Assembly (NCBI RefSeq): GCF_030463535.1 | Contig: NC_132892.1 | Span: 29,345,341 to 29,409,340, forward strand | Source of the DNA: Salminus brasiliensis | Lineage: Eukaryota; Chordata; Actinopteri; Characiformes; Bryconidae | Length of the DNA: 64,000 bases | Direction of reading: 5' to 3' | Part shown: positions 34,897 to 49,400 of the stretch, one piece after another | Position numbering within the stretch: the stretch's first letter is position 1 | How the letters are laid out: the number at the start of each line of letters is the position of its first letter | The notes under the pieces: model-generated | Database searches by the model: none | Told to the model about the DNA's origin: nothing | What the model saw: only the letters and a program-made list of their open reading frames with translations | Translations under genes and position numbers: made by a program

Positions 34897-35499
34897 ATGC
34901 GTCTATAAAGGATGTGCCGAAAAAGTTACTCAGCTGTGTACAGGCTGTTACCGGGGAAACCAAGACTGGCGGTCATTCTTGCAGTGCGCTGCCATGGTTA
35001 CACGCCACACATCAAAGAAATGCAGGCGAAAACACAGATTTACATGCGCACACACCTGGTTTCAATAAGACTATAAAAAAAAAAGGGGGGGGTAAATAAA
35101 AAAAAAAAAAAGGACAATTGGATAATTATAAATCATTTTTGTCTTTATTTAAATCAGCTGTTTGGCAGTTCGCTACAAACAAAACAAAAAAACAACAACA
35201 AATTAAAGAGAGAATATGATCCATCTGCAATCACCACACTTGGCACCGCCTGTGAATAAAAACGGCCAGTAATATATTTACTCGTTCCATGTGTGAAGAG
35301 CTGAGAGACGCCATGAAAACCAACCAGAAAACCGTCAATTTCCAACTCCAGCGCAGCTTCCATCATCCAAACACTTTATTCTTTTAGCATCAGAACACTC
35401 ACATAACCAGAGGTCCTATTAATACCATCCCCATTTCCTCATCAAACACACTGCCAACACTCACACAGGGCTAGTTCAACCAAACACCTACATTGTGTC

Positions 35500-36300
35500 A
35501 AACGGAATGACTGCTAGCGCTGCTAGTTAGCAAGATAACTTGCTATCTAGCAACATTAGCTTTCATGCGTAGCTAGATATGCTAATAAGGCCCAAGTAGG
35601 AAGGCTAGTTTAGCTAGACACCAACACATCCTGCTAACAAGCAACCAAAATTAGCCTTCATGAAAAATTAGGTTTATGATCATTGCTAGGCTTATTAGCA
35701 TTGTCGGTCATTGATGTCTTCTGCTAATAAGGCTTAAGTATGATACGAGTTGTAGCTAAACAGCAACACATCCTGATAACTAGCAACATCGGCCTTCATG
35801 CATAGCTAGATATGCTAATAAGGCATATGTAAGAAAGCTAGTTAACTAACATAGCAAACAACATTAGCCTTAATGCACAGTTAAGCTTATTAGTATTGCT
35901 GAGCTTATTATCAGACAATTTGCATGGTCAGCTAGTAAGCTTTAATGCTAATAAAGCTTGTATGTGATATGAATTTTAGCCAGGTGGCAACAGATGGTAC
36001 TAACTAGCATCATCAGCGCTCATGCACTGATAGACATGCTAAAGTGCATATGTAGGAAAGCTAAATGCTAAATAGCCACATTGGCTTTCATGCTAGATAT
36101 GCTAATAAGGCAGATGTCTGAAAGTAATGTAGCTAGACAGCAACATATGATGCTAACAAGCAACATCAGAGTTCATGCACTGCTGGATATGCTAATAAGG
36201 GTAGCTATGCATGAAAGCTATTATACTGTAGCCTGACATGGTGGTGTCTAGTAAACATTAGCTTTCATGCCATGCTAGGCTTAGCATTAGCACTGTCTGG
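35500..36300. repeat. Degenerate GCTAATAAGG-rich tandem repeats
   Basis: GCTAGATATGCTAATAAGG recurs near 35572, 35806 and 36101, with variants near 35720 and 36184. Each is followed by AGCTAG-ACA-CAACA and ACATTAGC-TTCATG words. Confidence 0.7.
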
Positions 36301-36668
36301 CTGAACTAGCCTTTCAACACTTCCCATCTGTAGATCATTACAGAAGATCAAAAGGCATTTTTAATTCGAGTCCACGCTCACCCCAAACCCCGCCTGTCCC
36401 CCCTACCCAACCCCCTCCCCACCCTAAGTCTCGCTAACCCACCAGAATCTGATACAACTGAAGCAATTAGCAAAATGAACCGTATCAAAATGGAAACCGC
36501 TTAGCGAAACAGGAAAAAAACTAAAAAGAAAGAAAGGAAATAAAGCAACAGGACAAAGTCTCCGAATCGTCCTCCGTAAAAGAAGAAACCCAGCAGTCTG
36601 CCTGAGATCACAGGTTGAGCTAACCAATGAGAGCTAGCTGAAGCATTTGAGGCTATGCTGTGACTAAT

Positions 36669-37300
36669 GACTGTAGAAAACATGGACTCCGTGGTCCCGT
36701 TCCCTCCCGTTCTATAGGAACAACGCCCAAACTGTCCGCCACATTGTCAAATCTGCAGCTAGAGTCGGCACAGCCAGTCTCGCCTACTCATTTGGTTGCC
36801 CCGCCCCCTTTCTCACAGCCCAAGCGTGTCTCAGACCACCTTCATTGAGCTTCCAGTGCAGAAGCAGAGCGGATTTTCCCACTGGATTACCATTTGTCCG
36901 GTAAGCGGATGCTCAAACAGTAAAAGTGCAGCTCATGGAAGTTCCTCTACAACTCAACTCCAGAAAGGACGCCATGCAGGTCCAGCTGCAGACGACCGGT
37001 CTCGTCCAGCCAAGGTGGTCAATCACTTCCTTAATTCCTAAGTGTAGCCCTGCCTGCTTACGATACAGCAGAGAAGTTAGCAGAGAGTTAAAAACTTGTG
37101 CCAATATTAGCACAGGAAAGCTAACTGCTGGAATTTGGGACACTGGAGATGGAAAGACAGTTTAGAGGAGGAGGATGAGGTGGAAAATGGGCTGGGCATG
37201 GGCGGAGCTCCACATCATGCGGCGCCCAGCCAGCAGAGGCGCTAGATCTGTGGTTCCTTTGCATTTGGGAGATGTTACACTGTCCATGCTTTCTACAGTC
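36669..37300. mobile_element. 0.63-kb element with 19-bp TIRs
   Basis: GACTGTAGAAAACATGGAC at 36669-36687 and GTCCATGCTTTCTACAGTC at 37282-37300 are inverted repeats with one mismatch. The interior has CTATAGGAACAACG and GGCGGAGCTCC segments and no open frame of note. Probably a non-autonomous DNA transposon. Confidence 0.7.
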
Positions 37301-39300
37301 GGTCACCGGGCTGTGGTGTGACAGCTGTGATGATCTATGGTGAAGAAGCAGCTGCTGAAGTTAACGTTAAAGAGATACTTCAGTAGAACGATGCTAACGC
37401 AGCCCACAACGAACAAACGCCAACATTAGCATTGCCTTTATTCGCTGTTAGCCATGTTAGCATCTCTGAAGGCTCTGAAGTATCCACTGATGAGAGCAGC
37501 ACCTTCACCAACCATCAACGCAAAACAGTCTTGAGTTTTCTGATCCTGGATCAGTTTAACAGTATCTTCCATAAAGGCGTCAGAAACATTAAAGAGTGTC
37601 TCCTGTGGGCTAGATCAGGCGGATCTAGAACCGGGTTCTTCTGCTCAGGGCCAGTTACGAGGGCTGGACTAAAGGAAAATGTCTCAGGGGCCCTTTGAAC
37701 CAATTACAGGAGTGCCTGCATTTAAACACTAAGGGGGAATGATTACAATTTGGTCCCAATAGGGGGCAATATCCTGTGTGTTTGCATTAGACCCTGACTC
37801 ACGCTGTTCAGTGCACGCAGCAACTCGGCCCTAGTGCACTTAGAACACAACCAAAGTGCGCACTTCCATTCATGGAGGAAGCAATAGACCAATGCAGTTG
37901 TGTCTGGGCTTCTGTAGGGCTGAAAAGAGTGGGATTTTTCTGAAAAATGCTGCTGTGATAAATAACCCAGTACATTTTTACAGTTTTAGCCACAAATGCA
38001 TGTAAAATGTTCACCAGTTTACTAGTGATCATCTCTGTAATGCAGTTTCTCCCAATAGAAATGCTAGTTTAGAATCAACTAGCAATTTCTGGTAATATCA
38101 GATCTGCATATCTATAAAGTCAATCTGATTAGACATATTGCCAGGACTACATACTCTTAATGTAATTTTGACTCGTCATATGTTACCATTGAGTTATATG
38201 GAATTTCACTCGCTCATCTAAGTATATAACTGCTAGTAACAATTCCAATTAAATTTCCCTACATTTTTAAAATTGTAACATAAAAATGGTAAATCCAGAT
38301 CTACACTGTAAATCAGACTAGTAAGCATTCTAATTAGATATGAATATAATTGTTTACTTGATTTTATATCTATATAGTAACAGCTTTGTTGCTGTGTGTC
38401 TATACAAACTAGCTAGTGATTGTTTTTTTTTTTTTTGAGTAAACAGCAAAGCACTTGTGCAAGTCACTCTGGATAAGAGCATTGGCTAAATGCCTTAAAT
38501 GTAAAACTTCTCAAGACCGGTCTTGAATTAGCATTTGCACTCGTCAAAGTTCAATTACGGAAATGTGAAACTGGAATTCTTACTATTCAGTAGAAAAAAA
38601 ACTTTAATTGCCATTTTTTTTACCAGTAAAAATGTAAATTATAGGGGGGAAATTCCAAGTAAATCGGCATGACCAGTTAAAATTACATTAAGGACATACA
38701 GATCTGATATTATTACTAGTAAAAATGCATAGCTGCTCTCAAAACCAGAATGTCTACTAGTAAAAACTGCACTACAGATATCCTGAAGTCTAGTTTTCTT
38801 AGTAATAACCGAGCTACGGTTTGGATCACTGGTGGCATTTTAGGTTAAATTAACTACATTATTCTCCTGAATGTCACTGATCCTTAGAATTACAGGGCTG
38901 CTAACGAGTCGTAATATAAATAATGAGACCAATTCTCCAATTGACCTTACGAAGAATTTTCTTCTTAAATCCCTTGTCCAGTTTTTTTCCCCGACAGAAG
39001 GGTTCTGACATCTACATCAGATTTAAGAACATTTTTAGGAGGAAAACCAGTACCAACCTCTACTGACCAAGCTTGCAGGTTTTATGGGGGGAATTTGTTG
39101 GGTACAGCGGTGTTTGCTTGCATGTAAGCAAAATAGATCTATCGACCTACCAGCCTTGCAGTTCAGAGCATCCAGCGGCATAAGGAGAACAACACTGGGT
39201 TTGGAACACCTTGTTGTTCACCACAAGGTGAGATCCCACTTATTTCGGTCATTCAGAAATCCAGCTTGGTTTAGGTAAATCTTAAAAAGGGCAGGAAAGC
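37301..39300. other. AT-rich non-coding stretch
   Basis: No exon recognised. 38040-38880 repeats ACTAGTAAAAATG-type words, probably an old repeat. 38450-38505 is a SINE tail (AAGTCACTCTGGATAAGAGC). Confidence 0.5.
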
Positions 39301-39308
39301 CACTGCAG

Positions 39309-39448
39309 CAGTGTTTCTCAACCCTGGTTCTCGAGGCCCACTACTTTGCTGCTCACTTTAGTGCTTTTCCTGGTGTCAGGTGTGTTGAGCAGGGAAAACG
39401 CTAGAAGTAGTAGCAGTGGGCCTCTAGGGTTGAGAAATACTGCACTAC
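39309..39448. mobile_element. Short fold-back MITE
   Basis: Left arm GTGTTTCTCAACCCTGG through GAGGCCCACTACTTTGCTGC. The right arm is its imperfect reverse complement, ending GGGTTGAGAAATACTGC. Confidence 0.75.
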
Positions 39449-39539
39449 AGAATACACAACGTCAGAGGTCTATAAACATAGATAAAGAAATAATAATGAA
39501 CAAAAAAAAGGCAAGAAGTACAAAAAAGGTTGAAAGAAA

Positions 39540-40279
39540 ATAAATGAACACATTTTACATAAAAAAAAAAGGAAAAAAAAGAAAAAAGAAGCAGCCTGCC
39601 TCGACAGGGCGCTTTTACACATTTGATACCATCGGCCTTAAATATTACACTGTCGGTCTTGATCATTAGCAAAAATGGCTACCGTTGGTTCATTTGTTCA
39701 GGGGAGGCAATTTTTTTTAATATCTTACATTTTTGGAGTCTCTCCATATTATTTAGGTCATCTCTCTCAACTGTGATTTCTTAAAAATAAAATAAAAAAA
39801 GTGATTTGTGGCAACAAAATGTCAAGCAGACGAGAATCGGTGATGTGCACCAACGTCTAAGTGGCTAAGTATGAAGATGGAGTGAAGAGAGGGAGAGAGA
39901 AAGAGAGAGAGACCTTATCCTAGGATTAATTTTGGCAGCATAAACAAAAAGTCATTTTGAATACAAGTAATTTTTTTATTAACCAATCCATTCTCTGACT
40001 GTTTCCTGGCCCTCAAAAGGCAGAACTCTTCAAAAAGAAAGTTGCACCAATTATTGGATGAGAATATAATTCGACTGAAAATGCAAAATTCAAGTATTTT
40101 ATGTTTACAATCAAGTATTTTCTGCCAACTCTTTTTGTTTCCCCCATTTATACACTGCCAAAATGCCACCCTGTTTGTGTGTGTGTGTGTGTTTGCGCAT
40201 GTGATTCGCCTTGCGTATGCCCAATCGTATGCATGTGTGTGTGTGTGTGTGTGTGCGCGTGTGCAAGTGTGTTTGTGGT
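39540..40279 (-). other. Probable actr2 3' UTR
   Basis: This 740 bp directly follows the actr2 stop. It is AT-rich and shows no recognised transposon between 39560 and 40160. A TTTATT (AATAAA on -) lies at 39975-39980. Assignment is by position only; the true end may be further down. Confidence 0.35.
40170..40262. repeat. Two (TG)n tracts next to the actr2 stop
   Basis: TG runs at 40176-40193 and 40234-40256, within the probable actr2 3' UTR. Confidence 0.85.
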
Positions 40280-40450
40280 TTATCTGACGGTCACCCCCAG
40301 TTTCTCCAGCACACGCATGCCTTTCTCCTGGTACTCTTCTCTGGTCAGCCAGAAATTATCTTTATCCTTCATGATGTCGGCCAACACGGCTCCGCCCAGG
40401 AACACCATGTGCTTACGGCGAGGAGGGTCTTCAATACGGATCTTGAACTT
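40280..40450 (-). CDS. actr2: actr2 last coding exon
   Basis: 56 codons from [20 protein letters not shown] to LEKLGVTVR, then TAA at 40282-40280. Acceptor CTGTGTAG. Confidence 0.97.
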   Translation of the reverse strand, partial: KFKIRIEDPPRRKHMVFLGGAVLADIMKDKDNFWLTREEYQEKGMRVLEKLGVTVR

Positions 40451-43400
40451 CTACACAGAGGGAAAGACAGACGCACACACACACTTCTTATATATGTGAA
40501 TGGGTTACTGATTATTACCATATGCAAGTTTCCTTATTCTGTTCATACCAGACATGAAAGCCATGAGCTACGAAAAAGGTGATGAGTTCAAAAACAAGTC
40601 CCGTGTAGTGGGGTAAGCCAGCATCACGATACCTGAGGTAGTTCGTATATATACACAGCCCGTAGTGTTGGCTAATTGGGCAGTAAAGTGAAGGTAAACG
40701 TTAGCTTGTTTAATGTGTTTCCACAGCGAGTCTTTAAAGCCACTGTGTTTACTCCAGCATCGCTGCTTACAAAAAATCTATTCCTGAGGAATTTCCAGGA
40801 AGGCCTCAGGAACTCGGACAGACTCGCTAACACCATCAGGAGCGCACCCCCCCCCCCTCCCCCCTCCCAATTCAGCACTTTATCAACTGCATATGAGCCT
40901 AAGGTCACCATGGCCAGTGTCACATGTGAGGTAGAGGAGTCTTAAGCCCCCAGCAGTGGGTCGTGGAGTAGAGGGTAGTAGAGCTGCTTCACACAGGCAG
41001 GTCTTACAGCGATTACAGAACAATTCCACATGGTCGAGAGACGGCACATGAGCATATCAGTGGGCACTGAGCTCCGACCTGGTCCTGGAACAAATCTAGG
41101 ATGCTTTTAGATGCTCGGGTAAGGGTAAGTGAGAAGCTTAAATAAAAACAGCTCATTTTAAAGATTAATAATTGGAATTGGACGAAACGCATTACTGAAC
41201 GCATACTGGTATCAGAAAAGAAAAAGCAGTATTATGCCATCTGTAGTACGAATGATTGGTGGGGGAACATTAAGCTTCGTAGCTCCAGTGTAAACCTAAA
41301 GAAGCAACACCAAAGACAACAAAAACATGTCTTGGCTGTTTGACTACATTTAATCTTAAGGGAAAGTTGTCTCAGTTCAACTTTCATGAATCCATTTCTT
41401 CTGATTAAGTAAAGCGGCTGGCCAAACGAAGCGCCAGTTCCTGTTTTATGAATTGCTCAGTGTGTCTTTAAGCCTTTCGGTGGAGATGCGCTGCAATAGG
41501 AAGCTTACATGCTGGGAACATTTGGTTCCAAGCAGTGTGACAGTGGAAACGTGGGTACCGGTGCCACCTGGTGGTGGATACACAACATTATATACAACAC
41601 TTATTACAGACCCCGCTCTTGTTGTACTGTCTGGATATTTAGGATGATTACAATCCTCAGACTCATTGAATTATATACTGGCAGTGGTAGTAAGCTGGGG
41701 TAGTAATACATAGCTACAAATGGAAGTGTTTTGTGTGTGTGTTCTTACAGAGAGCTTGTCCACATCTCCTTTGAGCACTCTCTCCAGGTAGAGCTGCTTG
41801 AGCTCACGCTCCAGACGGGACGGCAGACCAGGGTACATTGTAGAACCTCCGGACAACACAATATGCTTATAGAACTCAGCCCTGGGGGAGTGCAGAGAGA
41901 GAGAAAAGGGGTTAAAGGAGTTCTTAAACTCTAAATAATATACAGGAGTTACTGAACACTGTACAGTAGATACTGAATATATATAGTAATTACTGAACAG
42001 TTTACTATCACTGAATAATTATAGTAGTTACTGAATATTTATTCATAGTAGCTGATCAGTAATATGCAGTAGTAACTGAATAAAAAGATTAACAGAAAAA
42101 AAAAAGAGTTCATTCTGAAAGACTGTACTGCTGTGTTACATAAGTGTCAACTTTCCAAAAACAAAACAAACAAAAAAGCTCAGAAGGTTTCGGTTCCTAT
42201 CCCCCAGACTTTAGAGGTTTTCGGATACAGGCTAAAAGAACAATGCAATGTACGATATGTGAGTTATGTATGGGGAGGTCTGCGTGGTGCTCTCGTAGTA
42301 ACCAACCTGGTGTCGATGTCAGCTGCTTGGATGGTGTTGAAGAGTAGCTCGGCCACGCCCACTCCCTCAACATTAATCAGGTGTGGCTGGAAGAGTGCCT
42401 CTGGAGCCTCAAACCGTTCACCTCCGACCTTTATTACCCTACCGTCTGGCAGCTGGAGAATGAGGTAGAGCAAGAAAGTGAGAGCTGCTGCTGCAGCAAA
42501 ATGTTTTCCTCCAATGCGAACCAAGTCTCTACATGCTGTGTCTTATTACGGTGCTATGCTATATGGACAAAAGTAATGGGACACCTGCTCGTTCATTGTT
42601 TATACTGAAATCAAGCGTATATAAGAGCGATGTTGGAGTAGCTGTCTCTACTGTCCCAGGGAGAAGGCTTTCTACTAGAGTTTGGAGGAACACTGCAGTG
42701 AAGATTTGACTGTATTCAGCGCTAAGTTTTTCAATCAGACAAAAGCACATAAAGCCAGAGCCTGTTTAAATTTCCAGATTATGGCGAGATTCTGGGAGCT
42801 GCGCTGCTTCACAAGAGCAGTTTACATCAGAAGACAGTCTGTGTGCTTATGTGGTCAGAGCGCCTGAGGGTAAAACTTGCTGAAATACAACAAAACCCCC
42901 TTATGCAGTGCAGACCTCCCACCTGAAACCACATCATCTGCCACTACGTTGGTCCCTATTAGAGAACTACCAAACAGACCATTTCCTCTGATCCCTGGAA
43001 GACTCGCCTCTTCTTTTTACTGTGGTAAAGTCTAGTCATCTTCTCATATGTATGTGTGTACACTCACAGTGTAGGACTCGACCAGCACGGTGGTCTCCAG
43101 AGCAAGTTTCTGCTCCTGCTCGATGTTGTAGCCCACGTAGCACAGCTTCTCCTTCATCATCCTCACCGTCTCAAAGTCGGCAGAGTGGTTGAAGGCGTAA
43201 CCCCTCAGCAGCAGCAGCTACGCAGAACCAAAAAACAAAGATGGGGGTGGGGGTGGGGGGGTGTGTGGGTGCACATGCTTCCTTTTGTGTGCGAGAACAT
43301 TTTAACCCAATTTGAGAGCAACGTCTGTCTGTGTGAAAGTGCGAGTACCTTGATGAGGTAGCGTGTGATGTCCCGGCCGGCGATGTCCAGGCGCCGCGTT

Positions 43401-46400
43401 AGGTGAGGGAGAGAGAAGCCTTCGTACACAGGACAGATATGGGTCACACCATCACCGGAGTCCACCACCACACCGGTCAGCAGACCTAGACACAGACAGA
43501 AGGGAAAGAAATGTTAAAAAGACAGGGGGGACTTCATAGACACACTATATGTCCAAAGGTTTGTGGACACCTCCTTTAAGTTGCGCACACTGCAGACACA
43601 GCTTGTCTAGTCCCTGTAGAGAAGTACTGTCAATAGAATAGGACTCTCTGGAGCAGATGAACATGAACCTATTGGCACCATGCTGCCTAATAATGCCAGG
43701 CTTGGGCTAGAGGGGAATAAAGCCTCCCAGTATTGAGCTGTGGAGCAGTGGAACTAACTGTGTTCTCCTCACAGCAATGCGCCTCTAAAATCTAGTAAAA
43801 AGCCTCCTTCCCTGGACACATTTCTTTTTATACCCCTCTAGCCCACGGCTGGCATTAGACATGGTGCCACGAGGTTCATGCTTGTCCGCACCAGAGTGTC
43901 CTGTTCTACTGGCTCTAGAAAATATCTAGAGGGACTAGACAAGCTGTGTATGTACATCGGCACTTCTGTGTCATACTTCAAAAAGCTGAATGCATTCGTA
44001 AGAAGGAGTGTCCACAAACATTTGGCCATATAGTGTACTTAACAACCCAACTTTATTTCAGATCTCAAATAGTCCAAATAATGTCGGCTTGGATCACACA
44101 CACATTAATCAGGCTAAGCTTAGCTCGACTAGGACTTCAGTCAGACCATAGGAGTCGAGCCGTGTTGTTTACATGAGCATAGCTTAGTTAGGTTATCAGT
44201 CTTAGCCAGCCTAATATTCAACTTCTGGCATGCATGGAAGCATGACAAATGTCAGCCAGCTGCTGGAGTGTTAGAGTACCTTGAGCGTAAAGCGTGAGCA
44301 CGGCCTGGATGGCGATGTAAACACCAGAAAACTGGTAGGTCTCAAACATCACCTACAGAGAAACAATTCTGTTACTACAAGAGGATGGTAGACACTCACA
44401 CATATTTCACAGCTTTCCAATAAAAAACATATCCATTTCTGCCCGTTTTTAGTTCTCTCAATGGTTTGAACCCAGTAGCTGCCTCTGTACACTGCATCAA
44501 TAAGTCAGCATGAATAGACCAATAGAGATGCTCAGAATTACTAGGAATAAACTGCTAACAGTGTGACACTGAGCACTGTCACAAGCATTACTTAAAGAAA
44601 TACAACACAGTCAGTAGTAAAAATTAGCTATTATTATTATCTGATTTTTTTTTTGTTAGATTAATAATGGTAATACACTCATCAGCCATTACATTAACAC
44701 CATCTGCTGAACTAGACTGCCATTACTAGTGCATTACACCATTAAAGCAACACTATGTAACATTTTTTACCTTAAAATAGCAGCTTTAAAATGACAGTGA
44801 TGCTCCTCTGACGCATAACAGGGAAAAAAAGGGTGTCGTTGCTACTTCAGGCTTTGTAAGAGACTATCTACAGTAACTCTGGAGAAGCAGGCAGGATGAT
44901 GCACATGAGAATTGTGTAACGCTGTGTAACCAGTCATATTTCTGTAAAATCCTATAATAGTACTCTACCCCCTTAGTCCACATGCTACTTGTACTTTCGG
45001 TGACTCTTCTGACGGTTCTCTCAACTCACCCAGAAATACCCCGTCCTTTAGAGGCAGCTAAAAAAAGAGCAAATTACACTTCCTGGCTGTAGAGGGAGCC
45101 CAGGAGCTAGAAATGCCAACTTTCCATAGTGTTGCTTTAATACACTGTTCATTTGATTTCAGCTCATTTAAAATTCCACAATAAAAAAAATATATATATA
45201 TTTTAAGGTTTTGAAAGGAAGCTTTCTTGGTAACGGTCAGGTTGTGGATATCATAAGTAAGGAGGTTAAAAACTAAAAACTGACCATGGGACATCAGACA
45301 GACACTAGCATGGACGTACTGCTCGTTATCCATCACTAAACCTAAAAAGCAGCATCACAGTCAGAGCACACCTATATAAACTACACATAAAACTAGCCTA
45401 ATCCACCATTAGACTGCTCCCAAAAGTCCATAACTACCCATGATTACCTCAATGATCTTCTCACGGTTCTTGGTGGGGTTCATGGGGGGCTCAGTGAGGA
45501 GGATCTTGCAGTTGCGTGAGTCGATGTTGAGTTTCTCGGGGCCAAAGGTGTAGTCCCACAGGTGCTTCATGTCATCCCAGTTGCGCACGATGCCGTTCTC
45601 CATGGGGTAGTTCACCTCCAGCATGGAGCGCAGCTCGCTCGCCTCATCCCCCACCATCAGGTCCTGCCACGGGCACAGGTCAAAAGGTCGACAGATCAAA
45701 GAGCAGCTGGGCTAAACCCATTACCCAGGTGAAGCTCACCATGTCTTAACTGCAGGACTTGTGAATTCACTCCAGTCACATTCCAGACTATAAACCACAA
45801 AATCTCAGTGACTCTGCTCAGCTTCACTACCTCCAGTCTGAGGCCAAGGGGAGCAATTCTGCGCTCTAAACAGCCACGCAGGAGGGGTGTAGTGGAAAAA
45901 AAACAACCCCCGAAAGGCATAAGTGTAGGTTTCTTTTCATTTACATTGAACAGGCAGTCGTGCAAGTGATGTTGCGCCCCCCCCCTGAGGCAGTGGGTAC
46001 AGCCTGAGGGGTTAAAATTAAGCTGTGAAATGTAAACACTGAACACACACTCTTGCAGGAGTCATATTTTCATGTACTCTTACAAATAAAAGGTGCCTCA
46101 CATGGATCTGTGAGGGATACCACAAAAGAACCACATTTGTAAAGGGGTCTCCTGTGTTTAAGGGTCTAAATTCTCTTCATGCTCACACATCTCTATTAAA
46201 AACATCTCTATGGTTCTCAACAGAATTGAAAGTGGTTCTTCCATGGATTCACTCAAAGAACCATTTGAAGCACCTTTAGTTTTAAGAGTGTAGGCCTGAT
46301 GAAGCTAAAAAACAAAACTGAAAATCCTATTATGTTATAAAAGCACCCCCCCCCCAAAAAAAAACCCCATAACAATTAAAAACTTAAAAAAACAACAACT

Positions 46401-49400
46401 CTAATTTAAGCTGCAGATCCAGCGCTTTCTTCAGAGTGATGCCGCATCGGCAGCAGTTGGAATACAGGCAGTGGCTGGCTTTGCATGTATCAACTGAGAT
46501 ATGAATGCAAGGCCTTACCCTCCTAGCGTCCTAATTAAATGGGTGGGTTCAAAAAGGGAGGGCTGAGGAAAAGACCCATGCTATTTGAAAGAAGCAGGCA
46601 GATCTTGTAACTCGCCATAGTCAGACGCCAATCAGCCTGAGCGAAGCTTAGCATGGCATGTTGCTTACTTGCTACTGGCTTATAGCTTAAGGTTTTCCTG
46701 TGGCCCCTCGTGCTTGAAATTTAATTCAGCATTACATTCAACGATCTGCTACCGTGTTCATACGACTGCACGCAGCAAACCGTAATGTTTTGGCACAAAA
46801 ACAAGTACCGTAACGCCTCTAGTAGCTTGGTTTTTAATCTATTCACATAACGTAGTATTAAATCTTAAATATCAGCGTTAATGCCATATTTAACAACTGG
46901 CACTGCACCACTGAACAGAAGTAACCATGAAAAGAGGAACAAGCAAAGAGAACTAAGAAAAACACTAAGTAATTAAATAATTATAAGTACAGTTTAAGCT
47001 TTAAAAGGACCATCATCCCATCTGATCATGATGGCAAGACTGGTCCAGAGCCATGGGAAAGATCCTGATCACCCTTTAGCTTTTTCTTTGATCCGAGAAT
47101 CATTTAAAGAACCTGCTCTAAAGATCTCAAGGTTCTTGAAGGTGCCAAGAGCTGAAAAAGTAATTTCCTGCCTTTTCCAACTGAAGTCTGAACGGAATGG
47201 GGAGCCAACGAAGCGAGGGCTCCTTTTTGTAGGTCACAGGATGTTCCCTGTGCTGGGAGGGTAGGATGACTAGCACGTTTTCTTACACATGAAGTTCCAC
47301 CACATTTTTTCTAACTGCTCCAATGCAAGGTCATTGGACAGCTCAGCATTCTTGGAGGAGTTCAGTTATGTCAGCTACCAGACACCCACACAGGCTTGCA
47401 TTTTACAGAGACGGGGAGGAGAGAGGGAGGGCCACCGTACCCGTCCAGAGAGGCACCAAGGCCCAGCCACAAAAGCTGCGGCATCACCAGATTCACAGTA
47501 ACGGTAACTGGTTCATTGGCTTCCATTCAGCAAGAGCTCCATCAGCTTTGGACGAAGGTTCCTTTTAGGTCACCAGCTCAGCTTTGGCAGCCATCCTGCT
47601 GCATTTAGTGGTGTTTAGACTGTAGCGAGCTCATAAAGCTGTTCTTCTGAGACACATCTGGACATGCTGCTGCTGCTGCTGCTACAGAGTGGGAGGAGGA
47701 ACATGACGATGCTTTCATACAGAACCAGAAATGACCTCATTGAGGTTAGGGCCTGAAACTAGGAGACATAGACGAGCTAAAGAAAGACAAATGTGGAACT
47801 GAAGAAAGCTGGACGTCATTAGATATTATTAGCCGGTTCCTTTTTGAATCATGCAGCATTTTATTCTGTGATTCGCTCAAAATTCTCTATTCCCAACAGA
47901 CCGGAAGGAACCCTGTGGTTAGTCTACATGATCACCCTTTTAGAAATAAAGGTACTGCAAATAATTCTTTGAGCAAGAAATAGAAGAACCACTTCTGCTT
48001 CCATAAAGATCCATGTTTGTAATAGAGATGCTGAGTGTGATCGTGAAATAACCTTTTACAGGTCTACAGGAGCTTTACTGATTGGTGTCTTCACATTGAC
48101 CAGCCATTATATTGGCACCACCTGCCAGATTTTGAGAAGGTCCCCCCTCCTTGCCACCACAACAGATCTGACCGTTCAAGGCGTGGCCTCCACAAGACCT
48201 CACACAAGATGATGCTGTGTGATATCTGGATCGCCACAGGATTGCATCGAAGAGCCTCAGGTGCCCCTGACCCAGTTAACAGAGCAGAGCACTTTAGGTA
48301 GGTACTGACCAGTGCATGCCATGAACACCCCTATAAGACCTGCCTGATGTTCTGGAGATGTTCTGACCCAGTCGTCTAGCCATCACAGTTTGGTTCTTGA
48401 ACGGAACAAAGCATCTCAGAATCTTACGCTTGCCCATTTTTCCTGCTTCAACACCTTCATGAACTGACTCTGTTCACTTGCTGTCTGATATGTGGATCCC
48501 CCCTCTTGGCAGATGAAGCCGCTGTAGATGAAGATCCATGTTTTTCACTTTAACGGTCACCTGGGATGCTAAAGTAATGGCTGGCCACAATGGAAGCAAA
48601 TGTGGTTCTTTGGGGATCAAAGAACAATCTGTAGCACCTTACTTTTATTTATTTATATATAGATTTTTTTTTTTAAAGAGTGCAGCCACAAATCCAGCCT
48701 GCAGGATGTGGCCCGATTCTCCTCCTGCTGATGCTCTTCTAGTGAAGAGGACGAAGACCAGAACCTTGAGAGCTCAATGTTAGTGTTTAATGTGGTTAAC
48801 GAAAATTCACTGTACAGAACATGCATCCAAACACACACAAGCAAATACACACTCACCATCACCCTACTGCCCTAGAATATATCAATAGGAGAAGGGAAAA
48901 GAAGTGATCAGAGAAAGGAAAAGAGGCACAACTAGAAACAGAGCTTTTCAAAAAAGAAAAGCTCAGAGTGTGTGTTTGAGTTTCTCCTGTGTACAGCCCT
49001 CATTTATCAGCTAGGCAGGCCACAGTGTGGTCCACCCATTTAACTGATAACAGTATGTAAATGTTATCAGCACTCAGAGAAGGTGGCAACTTCTACAGCA
49101 CTACACAGGGCACAGTGGTTTGAGGGATACTGTCTGCACCAAGCTTCACAAAACCGAGAGGCCAAGAGACCCCCCTTTATTCAGTCATTTAACTTCCAGT
49201 CAAACAGCGATAAAGTACAAGCCCCCGCCCCCCCCTCACTTTCAATGTTGATGTCTGGGCTCTGGGGTGGTCACTGTTCTGAGATGATCCAGCATTTGAT
49301 TGGACCAAATGTTCCTCCTGATCAGCTCCTCATCCTTTCAGACCCAGTCGTGAGTAGTGTTCTCACAGTGGAAGGATGGCTGCTGCTTTTCGGAAGGGAG

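Noticed and set aside
45409..46046. Open frames extending actr2 exon 3 on both sides
   Set aside because: ARP2 similarity ends exactly at the splice sites 45448 and 45663.
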